Source of the DNA: Desulfovibrionaceae bacterium
GTDB lineage: Bacteria > Desulfobacterota > Desulfovibrionia > Desulfovibrionales > Desulfovibrionaceae
NCBI GenBank assembly: GCA_900770205.1
Contig: CAAGJV010000171.1
Span: 1-7,790, forward strand
Reading direction: 5' to 3'
Length of the DNA stretch: 7,790 nt
Position numbers and translations under genes: made by a program. Shown here in pieces: positions 1 to 6,663 of this stretch. The notes under the pieces are model-generated. The model had not been told where the DNA came from and made no database searches. It saw only the letters and a list, made by a program, of their open reading frames with translations. The stretch's first letter is position 1, and every line of letters starts with the position of its first letter.

Positions 1-23
1 CCTACACGACGCTCTTCCGATCT
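1..23 (+). other. Illumina sequencing adapter remnant (left end)
   Basis: These 23 bases match the 3' part of the Illumina TruSeq Read 1 adapter, which ends in GCTCTTCCGATCT. They are not genomic. The permease reading frame begins exactly at base 24, so the gene is cut by the library or assembly end and not by a biological event. Confidence 0.97.
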
Positions 24-467
24 ATTGTTCACTCCGAAAGCTGTATTGGCCAAGGTCGGCCAGAGGCTGGCCATAAAAATAACAAAAAAGGCCGTCAGTT
101 CGCTGTCTTTTACGGAATAAAGCAGAAGAGGCATCCATGCTATGGGAGAGATGGAACGCAAAATCTGGATATACGGATTAACGGCGGCAAAAAGAGTATG
201 GCATCTTCCGAGAACGACTCCAAGAATAACGGCAACAACAGAAGCCAGCACGAAACCGGAAACAAGCCTCAGAAGGCTGTAGCCGACAAGTATGGCAATT
301 CCCTTGTCGTTAGGGCCGGCATCATACAGAGGATCACTGAGGAAATCATAGGAAACTGCCGCCACCTGCCCTGGAGTCGGCATATTTGAACCCTGCGCAA
401 GAAGCTGCCATAATGTCAGGAAAGCAGCCGTCACCAGCAGGCATATAATAAAGGATTTGCTGTTCAT
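24..467 (-). CDS. NrtB/SsuC-type ABC transporter permease (C-terminus missing)
   Basis: This is the inner-membrane permease of a nitrate/cyanate/bicarbonate-type ABC importer, partner of the binding protein encoded just upstream. The first 148 codons are present; the family is usually about 270-290 residues, so roughly half is lost at the adapter junction. Hydrophobic segments are visible at about residues 5-24, 57-86 and 122-140. Residues 103-115 (LRSISPIAWMPLL) and 134-145 (SLWPTLANTAFG) closely resemble the conserved core of NrtB proteins. The EAA loop that contacts the ATPase would be in the missing part. I chose the ATG at 467 because the upstream in-frame codons contain no ATG, GTG or TTG and the next Met (29) would remove the first membrane segment. 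Its Shine-Dalgarno sequence is weak. It lies 73 bases after the binding-protein gene. Next to cynS, cyanate is the likeliest substrate (cynB in cyanobacterial naming); nitrate or bicarbonate remain possible. Confidence 0.9.
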
Positions 468-540
468 AACATAACCCGGAAAAGCAGGGCAAAGGGGAAG
501 CGTATCTTCCGGCCTCTGCCCTGTTGTGAAGAGATAAAAA

Positions 541-1905
541 CTATGCCTTTCTGATAGCGAAGGAAGAAAGATACTCTTCCGGCTTATCAGGATCGAAAAC
601 CTTGCCCATGATGGTATGCTTCTTATAGGAAGAGCTGGGGGGAGTATGCCCCATTTCCTTCATGACCGAAGCGCAATCGGCGGAGAGGAATACCTGTTCG
701 GCAACGCTGCGGTAATCGACATCTTCCTTGAGATAGCCCCATCTCTTAAGCTGGCTGAGTATCCATACCGCCATGGAATCCCATGGGAAAGGATCGAAGT
801 TGATTCGTTCAGGAACACTGCACATATTGCCCAGGCCATCGGGAAATTCGCCGGTCAGCACCTGTTCGACCACTTCCACGGGCTGATTGAGATAGTTGCG
901 GGGAGCAATAGCCTTCGCTATCTCTTTTCGGTTGGCAGGGTCGGAACTGAACATGGTGGCATCGATAATGGCCCGGAAGATAGCCTTGAACGTATTGGGA
1001 GCTTCTTCTGCAAACTTCTTCGAGGAAGTAAAGGCACAGCACGGATGGCCCGGCCAGATATCACGCGTGAGCTTGTAGATAAAGCCGGCCTTTTCATAAA
1101 CAGCACGCTGGTTGAACGGATCGGGGGAAAGGAATCCATCGATATTTCCCGCTTTAAGGTTGGCTACCATTTCCGGCGGCGGCAGAATGCGTATCTGCAC
1201 GTCCGTATCGGGATTGACGCCTCCTTCGGCAAGATAATACCTCAGAAGAAGATTGTGCATGGAATAATCAAAGGGAACCGCAAAAACAAATCCCTTCATA
1301 TCCTTCGCTGAACTTACGCCCTTATGATCCAGGCGGAGCGTGATGGCCTGGCCATTGATATTTTCCAGCGCTGGCGTGATGAAAGGCATTTTGGGAGAGC
1401 CGAGCCCCAGAGACATGGCAATAGGCATGGGCGCAAGCATCTGCGTGTAGTCCGTCTGGCCGGAAATTGCCCAGTCGCGGATCATGGCCCAGCCGGAAGC
1501 CTTATACGGCTGAGCCTCCGTCAGCCCATACTTCTTATAAAATCCCATGGGGTGAGCCATCACAATGGGGGTTCCGCAGGTAAGCGGCATAAAGCCGATT
1601 TTCACGTTTTTCTTCTCAATGGGCCCTATGGAATCAAGGGCCAGCGCCTTGGCAGCATCCAGAGGAAAAACACTGCTTATGGCAGCCATGGCCGAACCGG
1701 CGCCCAGCATTTTCATAAAGGCCCGGCGGCTGACATCGTTGCCGCCAAAAATCCTGCGAACAACAGACGTCTCCACCGCCCGAAGCATGGCGGATTCACT
1801 GTCTGCAGGAGAAGAATCGGAAACAGCGGCATGATCGTGAACAAAAGAGGTGGATGCGCTGAAAGGGTCGGCCAGACTTGCCGGCCCTCCATGTTTAGAA
1901 GACAT
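541..1905 (-). CDS. NrtA/CmpA-family ABC transporter substrate-binding protein, Tat-exported (probable cyanate binding)
   Basis: A 454-residue periplasmic binding protein of the nitrate/bicarbonate/cyanate family, which captures a small anion and delivers it to the neighbouring permease. Residues 59-65 (SRRAFMK) are a textbook twin-arginine motif, followed by a hydrophobic stretch and an AxA site near residue 89, so it should be exported folded by Tat. The mature domain starts near residue 99 (NVKIGFMPLTCGTP) and keeps family hallmarks: GWAMIRDWAISG (138-149), QMLAPMPIAMSLG (155-167), PPPEMVANLKAGNIDGF (242-258) and PDPFNQRAV (261-269). The start at 1905 has a GAGGG Shine-Dalgarno 7 bases upstream; it gives an unusually long n-region of about 58 residues. 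Met40 is an alternative start that also preserves the Tat motif. It begins 46 bases after cynS. Cyanate is inferred from that linkage (compare cyanobacterial cynABDS); sequence alone does not exclude nitrate or bicarbonate. Confidence 0.92.
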   Translation of the reverse strand: MSSKHGGPASLADPFSASTSFVHDHAAVSDSSPADSESAMLRAVETSVVRRIFGGNDVSRRAFMKMLGAGSAMAAISSVFPLDAAKALALDSIGPIEKKNVKIGFMPLTCGTPIVMAHPMGFYKKYGLTEAQPYKASGWAMIRDWAISGQTDYTQMLAPMPIAMSLGLGSPKMPFITPALENINGQAITLRLDHKGVSSAKDMKGFVFAVPFDYSMHNLLLRYYLAEGGVNPDTDVQIRILPPPEMVANLKAGNIDGFLSPDPFNQRAVYEKAGFIYKLTRDIWPGHPCCAFTSSKKFAEEAPNTFKAIFRAIIDATMFSSDPANRKEIAKAIAPRNYLNQPVEVVEQVLTGEFPDGLGNMCSVPERINFDPFPWDSMAVWILSQLKRWGYLKEDVDYRSVAEQVFLSADCASVMKEMGHTPPSSSYKKHTIMGKVFDPDKPEEYLSSFAIRKA

Positions 1906-1951
1906 AATACTACCCTCACAGAAATAATTGGATCATTTCAATCTGCCGGAC

Positions 1952-2392
1952 CTACCACTTCTTGTATGGAAGGAACTTGCCGTTAAGCGTGACAACCACA
2001 CGATCTCCATGAGGATTTTCTTCTTTTTGAATATCCATGGTGAAATCAATGGCGCTCATGATGCCATCGCCGAACTTTTCATGAATGATTTCCTTAATCG
2101 TTCCTCCATAAACCTGCATAATCTCATAGAAACGATAAATGAGAGGATCTGTAGGAACAATGGTATCCGTTCCCTTCATGGGGCACACTTTAAGAGCCAG
2201 TTCCACTTCCTCAGATAATCCCAGCAGCTCCGCAGCTTTTCTGGCCTGATCTGCCGTCATGCTGTTCTGCCCCATAAGTGCGGAAGCAACCCAGACAGGA
2301 TGCCCTCCCACATATTCCGCAATCTCTTCCCAGGAAAGTTTTCTGCTCTGCTTTGCTTCCATGATAATCTTTGTTGCTTCGTTGCGTTCCAT
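1952..2392 (-). CDS. cynS: cyanate hydratase (cyanase)
   Basis: Cyanase is a cytoplasmic enzyme that converts cyanate and bicarbonate to carbamate, which decays to ammonia and CO2. It removes a toxic compound and supplies nitrogen. The product is 146 residues against 156 in E. coli. The N-terminal helical, HTH-like domain spans about residues 1-75 and the catalytic domain about 80-146. The catalytic triad Arg, Glu, Ser (96, 99, 122 in E. coli) is present at Arg87, Glu90 and Ser113 with the same spacing, in IYRFYEIMQVYGG and GIMSAIDFTMDI. The C-terminus (LNGKFLPYKKW) is also typical. The ATG at 2392 has a near-perfect Shine-Dalgarno (AAGGAGTT) 5 bases upstream. It is the first gene of an operon with the binding protein and permease. 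No carbonic anhydrase (cynT) or cynR-type regulator gene is in the window. Family assignment is firm. Confidence 0.97.
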   Translation of the reverse strand: MERNEATKIIMEAKQSRKLSWEEIAEYVGGHPVWVASALMGQNSMTADQARKAAELLGLSEEVELALKVCPMKGTDTIVPTDPLIYRFYEIMQVYGGTIKEIIHEKFGDGIMSAIDFTMDIQKEENPHGDRVVVTLNGKFLPYKKW

Positions 2393-2445
2393 ACGGTAAC
2401 TCCTTTTTGGACAATAGTTACTCGATAGAAAGCAAAAGGCATGCC

Positions 2446-2472
2446 ATTATATAAATTTATAATTATATAAAT
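2446..2472 (-). promoter_or_regulatory. candidate cynS promoter core, AT-only
   Basis: On the minus strand two perfect TATAAT hexamers occur (plus-strand 2446-2451 and 2462-2467), 54-70 bases upstream of the cynS start. Neither has a convincing TTGACA at 16-18 bases, so if used they would need an activator, an upstream element or another sigma factor. The surrounding tract is almost pure A/T, which raises the chance of finding such hexamers by accident. Confidence 0.4.
2446..2472. repeat. 11-bp direct repeat with embedded 12-bp palindrome
   Basis: ATTATATAAAT occurs exactly at 2446-2456 and again at 2462-2472, 16 bases start to start. Between and across them, TATAAATTTATA (2450-2461) is a perfect palindrome. 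The position just upstream of cynS would suit an operator, but low sequence complexity makes a chance origin plausible. Confidence 0.45.
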
Positions 2473-2650
2473 ATGTTATAAAAAATATTTTCTCGAAAAA
2501 AACATTTTTTCCCTCTTTTTCAGACATATTTGTCAAAGAAGGGAACAAAAAAGAATTTGCAGGAATATCACCGAATCCATTGTGCTGCCGGCAAAATCAA
2601 GGCGAGTCCTGTTTTGAAAAGAAAAACAATACAAACATGTTCTGTTCATA

Positions 2651-2685
2651 CAAAAAGCCCCGCCCGGAAAAGCCGGAACGGGGCC
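2651..2685 (-). terminator. Rho-independent terminator of the GH144-like gene
   Basis: On the minus strand an outer GCCCCG/CGGGGC stem (2679-2684 with 2657-2662) and an inner CCGG/CCGG stem enclose a short loop, followed directly by five T (complement of 2652-2656). It starts about 41 bases after the stop codon at 2726, the expected place for intrinsic termination. Confidence 0.85.
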
Positions 2686-2725
2686 AATTGAATCTATCCA
2701 GATGCCTGCTTGAAAAGCAGCATGC

Positions 2726-4429
2726 TCAGCGCAGGCGTACGGGCAGTGCCGCCGTCAGGTCGCCTATGCGCATAACAATGCGGAGCGTTTCTTCAGATGC
2801 CGGCATGAACGATGCAAACTCAAGAATATTATTTCCCTTTTTTCCTTCGCGGGTAACATTTTTAAGAACTTTTCCGGAAGCATCTTCCACAGCGAAAAAA
2901 ACCATGCCGTTCTTCTCGCAACTGTAAGGAATGGTATAGAGGCCGGTATCCGGGTGGCGGACGAGATCAACAGCATCCAGTTCATAGCCGGATTCAGTTT
3001 TTTTCAGAGGAACAACCGCATCGGCAAAGCCATTGGACGCAGGAAGCTCATAAACGCCCATGCGGGCAAGCCCCTCCTGGACCTCGGGAATATTCATGAA
3101 AAGAGACCAGAGAAGCCCGCTGCGGTAGTTTTCCACCATGCCAACCATGGCAAGCTGGTCGATGGCAAGGTAGCTGTTATCGAACCAGCCTTCCTTGAGG
3201 CTGAAGGCATCGTAAGGGCCATACGGGCCCCACATCTTCTCACGGTAATTCTCATAGATATTTCTGAGGACACGCATGGAATATTCAGGCGTATAGGGCA
3301 TGGACGCAAGGGCGGCCGTAGGAGCAACCGTTCCCACCTCATTATACGCAGACTGGTAGCGATAACCGCCTTTAATATTGCATGAGGTCAGCCCCCAGAA
3401 TCCTTCGCTGAACTGATGTTCCGCAGGAGCGGATTCCAGGCAGTAGGCGCGATTCATAAGCGTATGCGTAATATTGCGGACCATATATCCGCGCCTGACA
3501 TGCTCATCGGCCATACGGCGAGGGTCCAGCCCTATGAAGGAATAATGGGAGAGGAACATGCACCCGGCATACGCGTTTGCAGCCTCAATGGTATAGCCAT
3601 TCCCGGTTTTCGGCTGATATTCATCCGTAGAATACCAGAATTCTGCCGTTTCCCTCGATATAGGATGCGTAGGAGAGCCAAGAGCAAGAACATAGGCCAC
3701 CATGGCCTCGTTAAAACCGGAAATTTTCATCCCCATGCCAAAATCAGCCGTAGGGCTCCAATGCCAGTACAGTCCTTTGTTTTCCGAACGGGTAAACCAG
3801 TGCCAGTCCACATCGTGCCACAATTCGGTGATGCAGTCCCGCAGCTCTTTTTCCTGCGCATTATCGGCAGAAAAATAAGCCCGCGCCATAAGCAGCCCCT
3901 GCATCATAAAGGCCGTTTCCACCAGGTCTGCTCCATTATCCTGCTCACCGAAGGAAATGGTCTTTCCTGTTCTGCCATCAAGCCAGTGGGGAAAGGCTCC
4001 GTGAAGATTCTTTCTGTCTGTTTTATCCCTCAGAAAAGCTGCTATCTTAAAAATGCGGGCCACCGCTTCTTCCCTGGAAATCCACCCTCTCTCTGCCGCC
4101 ACAACAATAGCAGCCACACCAAAGCCAGAGCCACCGATAGTGGCCTGGCCAGTCTGCCTGTTGCGGCTGTCTTCATAGGCAAGGCCGGATTCCGGAAAGG
4201 TATACTCCCACATATAGCGGAACGCATCGAACTGCAGCTTATCAAGCAGCATGCGATCCGTCATGAATCCGTCATCCGGGCGAAAATCCTGAAGCGCAGA
4301 TAAAGGAGCCGCAGCAGCCTTTTCTCCTGCTTCATGAATTCTTTTTTCCCTAGCCTCTGCACCAGAAGTGCAGAAAAACAGCAGAAGGAAAGCAACCACA
4401 GCAAAAAAAACTTGTTTTTTCCGATTCAT
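2726..4429 (-). CDS. secreted glucoamylase-family protein, GH144-like (probable beta-1,2-glucan hydrolase)
   Basis: A 567-residue exported protein of the bacterial 'glucoamylase family' (PF10091/COG5368), which includes GH144 endo-beta-1,2-glucanases. Residues 1-26 form a Sec signal peptide: a basic start, a hydrophobic core and an AEA cleavage site. The cysteine at 20 is not in a proper lipobox. The catalytic (alpha/alpha)6-barrel-type domain spans about residues 55-462. DNGADLVE (164-171) places two Asp and one Glu with the spacing I recall for the catalytic region of characterised GH144 enzymes, and Glu241 in SGFNEAMVAY sits where a further acidic residue is expected. Other family-like stretches are GFWGLTSCN (343-351), EVGTVAPTAALASMPYTPE (364-382) and GPYGPYDAFS (401-410). 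Residues 463-567 look like a small beta-sandwich appendage of unknown role. The gene stands alone between two terminators, with no sugar transporter beside it. Beta-1,2 linkage specificity is an inference; the family call is solid. Confidence 0.88.
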   Translation of the reverse strand: MNRKKQVFFAVVAFLLLFFCTSGAEAREKRIHEAGEKAAAAPLSALQDFRPDDGFMTDRMLLDKLQFDAFRYMWEYTFPESGLAYEDSRNRQTGQATIGGSGFGVAAIVVAAERGWISREEAVARIFKIAAFLRDKTDRKNLHGAFPHWLDGRTGKTISFGEQDNGADLVETAFMMQGLLMARAYFSADNAQEKELRDCITELWHDVDWHWFTRSENKGLYWHWSPTADFGMGMKISGFNEAMVAYVLALGSPTHPISRETAEFWYSTDEYQPKTGNGYTIEAANAYAGCMFLSHYSFIGLDPRRMADEHVRRGYMVRNITHTLMNRAYCLESAPAEHQFSEGFWGLTSCNIKGGYRYQSAYNEVGTVAPTAALASMPYTPEYSMRVLRNIYENYREKMWGPYGPYDAFSLKEGWFDNSYLAIDQLAMVGMVENYRSGLLWSLFMNIPEVQEGLARMGVYELPASNGFADAVVPLKKTESGYELDAVDLVRHPDTGLYTIPYSCEKNGMVFFAVEDASGKVLKNVTREGKKGNNILEFASFMPASEETLRIVMRIGDLTAALPVRLR

Positions 4430-4443
4430 AAGCAGCCACCGAG

Positions 4444-4471
4444 ATTAAAGGCACTATTTTTGAATCAGCAA
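4444..4471 (-). promoter_or_regulatory. weak candidate promoter for the GH144-like gene
   Basis: On the minus strand TTGCTG (4466-4471) and TTTAAT (4444-4449) are separated by 16 bases, ending about 15 bases before the ATG at 4429. The -10 matches consensus at five of six positions but the -35 at only three, and the implied leader would be very short. A promoter somewhere between here and the rplQ terminator is expected. Confidence 0.2.
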
Positions 4472-4542
4472 TATGCCGGTTCAGCCGGAAAGGATTCCGT
4501 ATGAATTCGATCCCTTCACCCTATACCCGGTTTTGGGGAAAT

Positions 4543-4572
4543 AAAAAAGGGGAACCACAAAAGTGGCTCCCC
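4543..4572 (-). terminator. Rho-independent terminator of the alpha operon
   Basis: On the minus strand GGGGAGCCAC (4563-4572) pairs with GTGGTTCCCC (4549-4558) across a TTTT loop, with one mismatch, and is followed by six T (complement of 4543-4548). It begins about 24 bases after the rplQ stop codon and closes the ribosomal operon. Confidence 0.92.
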
Positions 4573-4595
4573 CATATCCGCTATGCAAAATAAGC

Positions 4596-4985
4596 TTATG
4601 CCTGAGCTTCAGCAGGCGCTTCCTCAGCCTGCCTGGTCAGTTCAATGATGGCCATCGGGGCACAGTCGCCGCGACGGGGCATCGCAAGCTTCACCACGCG
4701 GGTATAGCCGCCGGGAACACCGGCAAAGCGAGGCGCGATTTCATCAAACAGCTTCTGCACAAGCTGATGGCTGCCCAGATCGCGATAAGCCTGACGGCGG
4801 GCGGCAACATCATTGCGACGAGCCAGAGTAATGAGAGATTCGACCACACCGCGCAGTTCCTTGGCCTTAATCTCGGTGGTACGAATCCGGCCGTGCGTGA
4901 GCAGGGCCTTGGACATATTGCGAAGCAGAGCCTTGCGGTGCGAAGGATTTCTGCTCAGTTTCTTACCAGAGTTGTTATGCCTCAT
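4596..4985 (-). CDS. rplQ: 50S ribosomal protein L17 (bL17)
   Basis: L17 is a large-subunit protein located near the polypeptide exit tunnel. The 129-residue product begins MRHNNSGKKLSRNPSHRKALLRN, the invariant L17 opening (positions 1-23, here quoted only to show the match in part: MRHNN, KLSR, HRKALLRN), then HGRIRTTEIKAKELR (32-46) and GGYTRVVKL (92-100), all typical. A short Ala/Glu-rich tail ends the protein, a common lineage-specific feature. The ATG at 4985 lies inside the end of rpoA, overlapping it by 11 bases in another frame, with GAGGAAG as Shine-Dalgarno about 7 bases upstream inside rpoA, which suggests translational coupling. It is the last gene of the operon. Confidence 0.97.
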   Translation of the reverse strand: MRHNNSGKKLSRNPSHRKALLRNMSKALLTHGRIRTTEIKAKELRGVVESLITLARRNDVAARRQAYRDLGSHQLVQKLFDEIAPRFAGVPGGYTRVVKLAMPRRGDCAPMAIIELTRQAEEAPAEAQA

Positions 4986-6018
4986 GGTGCTGCTTCCTCT
5001 TCCATTCCTGGTATTTCTTATCGAAAGAGTCGACCTTCATGCCGAAATCAAGTCCCATGGATATAAGCACGTTCTTGATTTCGTCCAAGGACTTCTTTCC
5101 GAAGTTCTTGGTCTTGAGCATTTCATTCTCAGAACGCTGAACCAGTTCGCCCACAAGGGCGATATTAGCACTGCGCAGGCAGTTGGTAGCGCGAACGGAA
5201 AGCTCAAGATCGTCGATGCTCTTGAAGAGATTTTCGTTGAATTCCCCGCTGTCGCAGGCGCCAAGACCGCTGTCGTCAGACACATGCTCATCAAAATTGA
5301 TGAACACGGAAATCTGATCTTTGATGATCTTCGCGCTGTAGGCAATGGCGTCTTCAGGGGTGACGGAACCGTCCGTCCAGACTTCAAGGATCAACTTGTC
5401 GTAGTTGGTCATCTGGCCTACACGGGCAGCTTCAATGGTATAAGCAACCTTGCGCACGGGAGAGAAGCTGGAATCGAGCTTGATGATGCCGATCTCATCG
5501 GAAAGGCCGTCGTGCATGTCGGCAGGAACATAGCCCTTGCCCATGCGGACCTCAAGCTCAAGATTGAATTCCACATCTTCCGTAAGCGTGGCGATATGAA
5601 GTTCAGGGTTGAGCACATACACATGCTGGTTGCCCTGGATATCGCCGGCGGTCACTTCACCCTTTTTCGTGACATTAAGGGTGACCGTCTGAGGAACGTC
5701 TGTATCCATCGCAAGGCGAACCTGCTTGATGTTCAGGATAACATCCGTCACATCTTCAAGTACGCCGGGGATGGTAGTAAACTCATGCTGTACGCCCGCA
5801 ATTTTGACGGACACAAACGCTGCACCCTGAAGGGATGCCAAAAGCACTCTGCGCAACGCATTGCCGATGGTGGTGCCATAGCCGCGCTCCAGAGGTTCGC
5901 AGACGAATTTGCCGTACATGGTATCGGCAGGGTCGTTCTCGCGGACGATCTGTTCCGGCTTGACAAGCACCGCCCAGTTGCGGGCGTTGATGAGCCTGTT
6001 GGCTTGTTTGCTGAGCAT
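4975..6018 (-). CDS. rpoA: DNA-directed RNA polymerase subunit alpha
   Basis: The alpha subunit dimerises to nucleate core RNA polymerase assembly, and its C-terminal domain contacts promoter UP elements and activators. The 347-residue product has the full N-terminal domain (about 1-240), including ERGYGTTIGNALRRVLL (44-60), and the C-terminal domain (about 262-330). DLELSVRATNCL (270-281) carries Arg276, equivalent to E. coli Arg265, and NFGKKSLDEIK (305-315) holds the second DNA-contact motif, so UP-element binding should be retained. The start at 6018 has AGGA about 7 bases upstream and lies 12 bases after rpsD. The opening RLINARNW..LVKPEQI resembles alpha subunits of Desulfovibrio-type bacteria as I remember them. 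A short charged tail (331-347) follows the C-terminal domain. Confidence 0.98.
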   Translation of the reverse strand: MLSKQANRLINARNWAVLVKPEQIVRENDPADTMYGKFVCEPLERGYGTTIGNALRRVLLASLQGAAFVSVKIAGVQHEFTTIPGVLEDVTDVILNIKQVRLAMDTDVPQTVTLNVTKKGEVTAGDIQGNQHVYVLNPELHIATLTEDVEFNLELEVRMGKGYVPADMHDGLSDEIGIIKLDSSFSPVRKVAYTIEAARVGQMTNYDKLILEVWTDGSVTPEDAIAYSAKIIKDQISVFINFDEHVSDDSGLGACDSGEFNENLFKSIDDLELSVRATNCLRSANIALVGELVQRSENEMLKTKNFGKKSLDEIKNVLISMGLDFGMKVDSFDKKYQEWKRKQHHEA

Positions 6019-6030
6019 GGGGGTTCCTGC

Positions 6031-6657
6031 TTATTTCGAGTAAAGTTCGACGATAAGGGATTCTTCGATGGGAGTCTGAATATCGTCGCGCTGGGGAAGG
6101 GCCTTAATCACACCCTTGAAGGCAGAACCGTCGACTTCCACCCATGCAGGGCAGCCACGGCGGGCGATAACGTCCTGAGCGGCGGCGATAACAGGGATGT
6201 TGCGGTTCTTTTCCGGAACGGCGATTTCATCACCCACGCGGACCTGCAGGGACGGGATGGTCACCTTATGGCCGTTGAGGGTGAAGATGCCATGGCGGAC
6301 GAGCTGGCGGGCCTGGCTGCGGGAGTTGGCAAATCCCATGCGGTAGACAACGTTGTCGAGGCGTCGTTCAAGGATGACGAGCAGGTTGGCGCCCGTCACG
6401 CCCTTGGCCATTTCGGCGTCTTCAAAATAACCGTGGAACTGCTTTTCAAGCACGCCGTAAATACGACGGACCTTCATCTTTTCACGCAGCTGCAGAGCAT
6501 ATTCGCTGAGCTTCTTGCGGGCACGGCCATGCTGGCCGGGGGCGTAGGGGCGGCGGTCCTGGGCACACTTGTCAGTGAAGCAACGGTCGCCCTTCAGAAA
6601 CAGCTTGGTGCCTTCACGACGGCAAAGCCGGCATTTGGCGTCATTATATTTTGCCAA
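6031..6657 (-). CDS. rpsD: 30S ribosomal protein S4 (uS4), TTG start
   Basis: S4 is a primary 16S rRNA-binding protein that initiates assembly of the small subunit 5' domain and, in E. coli, represses translation of the alpha operon. The 208-residue product has the N-terminal zinc module with Cys9, Cys12, Cys26 and Cys31, the motif RRPYAPGQHG (35-44), and the S4 RNA-binding domain from about residue 98 (RRLDNVVYRMGFANSRSQARQLVRHG region) to 160. Thus it is the zinc-binding (C+) form. The start codon is TTG at 6655-6657: the frame is closed by TGA 24 bases upstream and contains no ATG or GTG before the conserved MAKY opening. The Shine-Dalgarno AGGAGAA lies 6 bases upstream. It follows rpsK by 26 bases. 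Confidence 0.97.
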   Translation of the reverse strand: MAKYNDAKCRLCRREGTKLFLKGDRCFTDKCAQDRRPYAPGQHGRARKKLSEYALQLREKMKVRRIYGVLEKQFHGYFEDAEMAKGVTGANLLVILERRLDNVVYRMGFANSRSQARQLVRHGIFTLNGHKVTIPSLQVRVGDEIAVPEKNRNIPVIAAAQDVIARRGCPAWVEVDGSAFKGVIKALPQRDDIQTPIEESLIVELYSK

Positions 6658-6663
6658 GGCTAG

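Larger units (their letters stand above)
2393..2725. other. non-coding gap between the GH144-like gene and cynS
   Basis: This 333-base gap holds, in transcription order, the hairpin terminator of the glycoside hydrolase gene, a featureless stretch (about 2530-2650), a long A/T-rich tract (about 2446-2520) and the cynS leader with its Shine-Dalgarno sequence. I see no credible coding sequence in it: the plus-strand open frame that starts at 2580 reads antisense into the hydrolase and lacks recognisable protein features. Confidence 0.7.

Noticed and set aside
198..389. 63-codon plus-strand open frame at the left end
   Set aside because: Antisense to the NrtB-type permease, whose conserved motifs show the minus strand is coding.
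616..1986. Two plus-strand open frames antisense to the binding-protein gene (616-1311 and 1324-1986)
   Set aside because: Shadow frames opposite a clear NrtA-family gene; no domains or credible ribosome binding sites.
2531..2536. Perfect TTGACA on the minus strand upstream of cynS
   Set aside because: At 16-18 bases downstream there is only G/A-rich sequence with no -10 match, so it is not a convincing promoter.
3416..4303. 295-codon plus-strand open frame antisense to the GH144-like gene
   Set aside because: No family resemblance, composition of a shadow frame, and fully contained within a well-supported gene.
4370..4372. Possible lipoprotein cysteine (residue 20) in the GH144-like signal peptide
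   Set aside because: The preceding residues are Leu-Phe-Phe, which do not fit a lipobox, and a good AEA cleavage site follows at residue 26.
4813..6663. 616-codon plus-strand open frame antisense to rplQ, rpoA and rpsD
   Set aside because: It lies opposite three unmistakable genes, has no recognisable domain, and is explained by codon bias on the true strand leaving few stops in one antisense frame.
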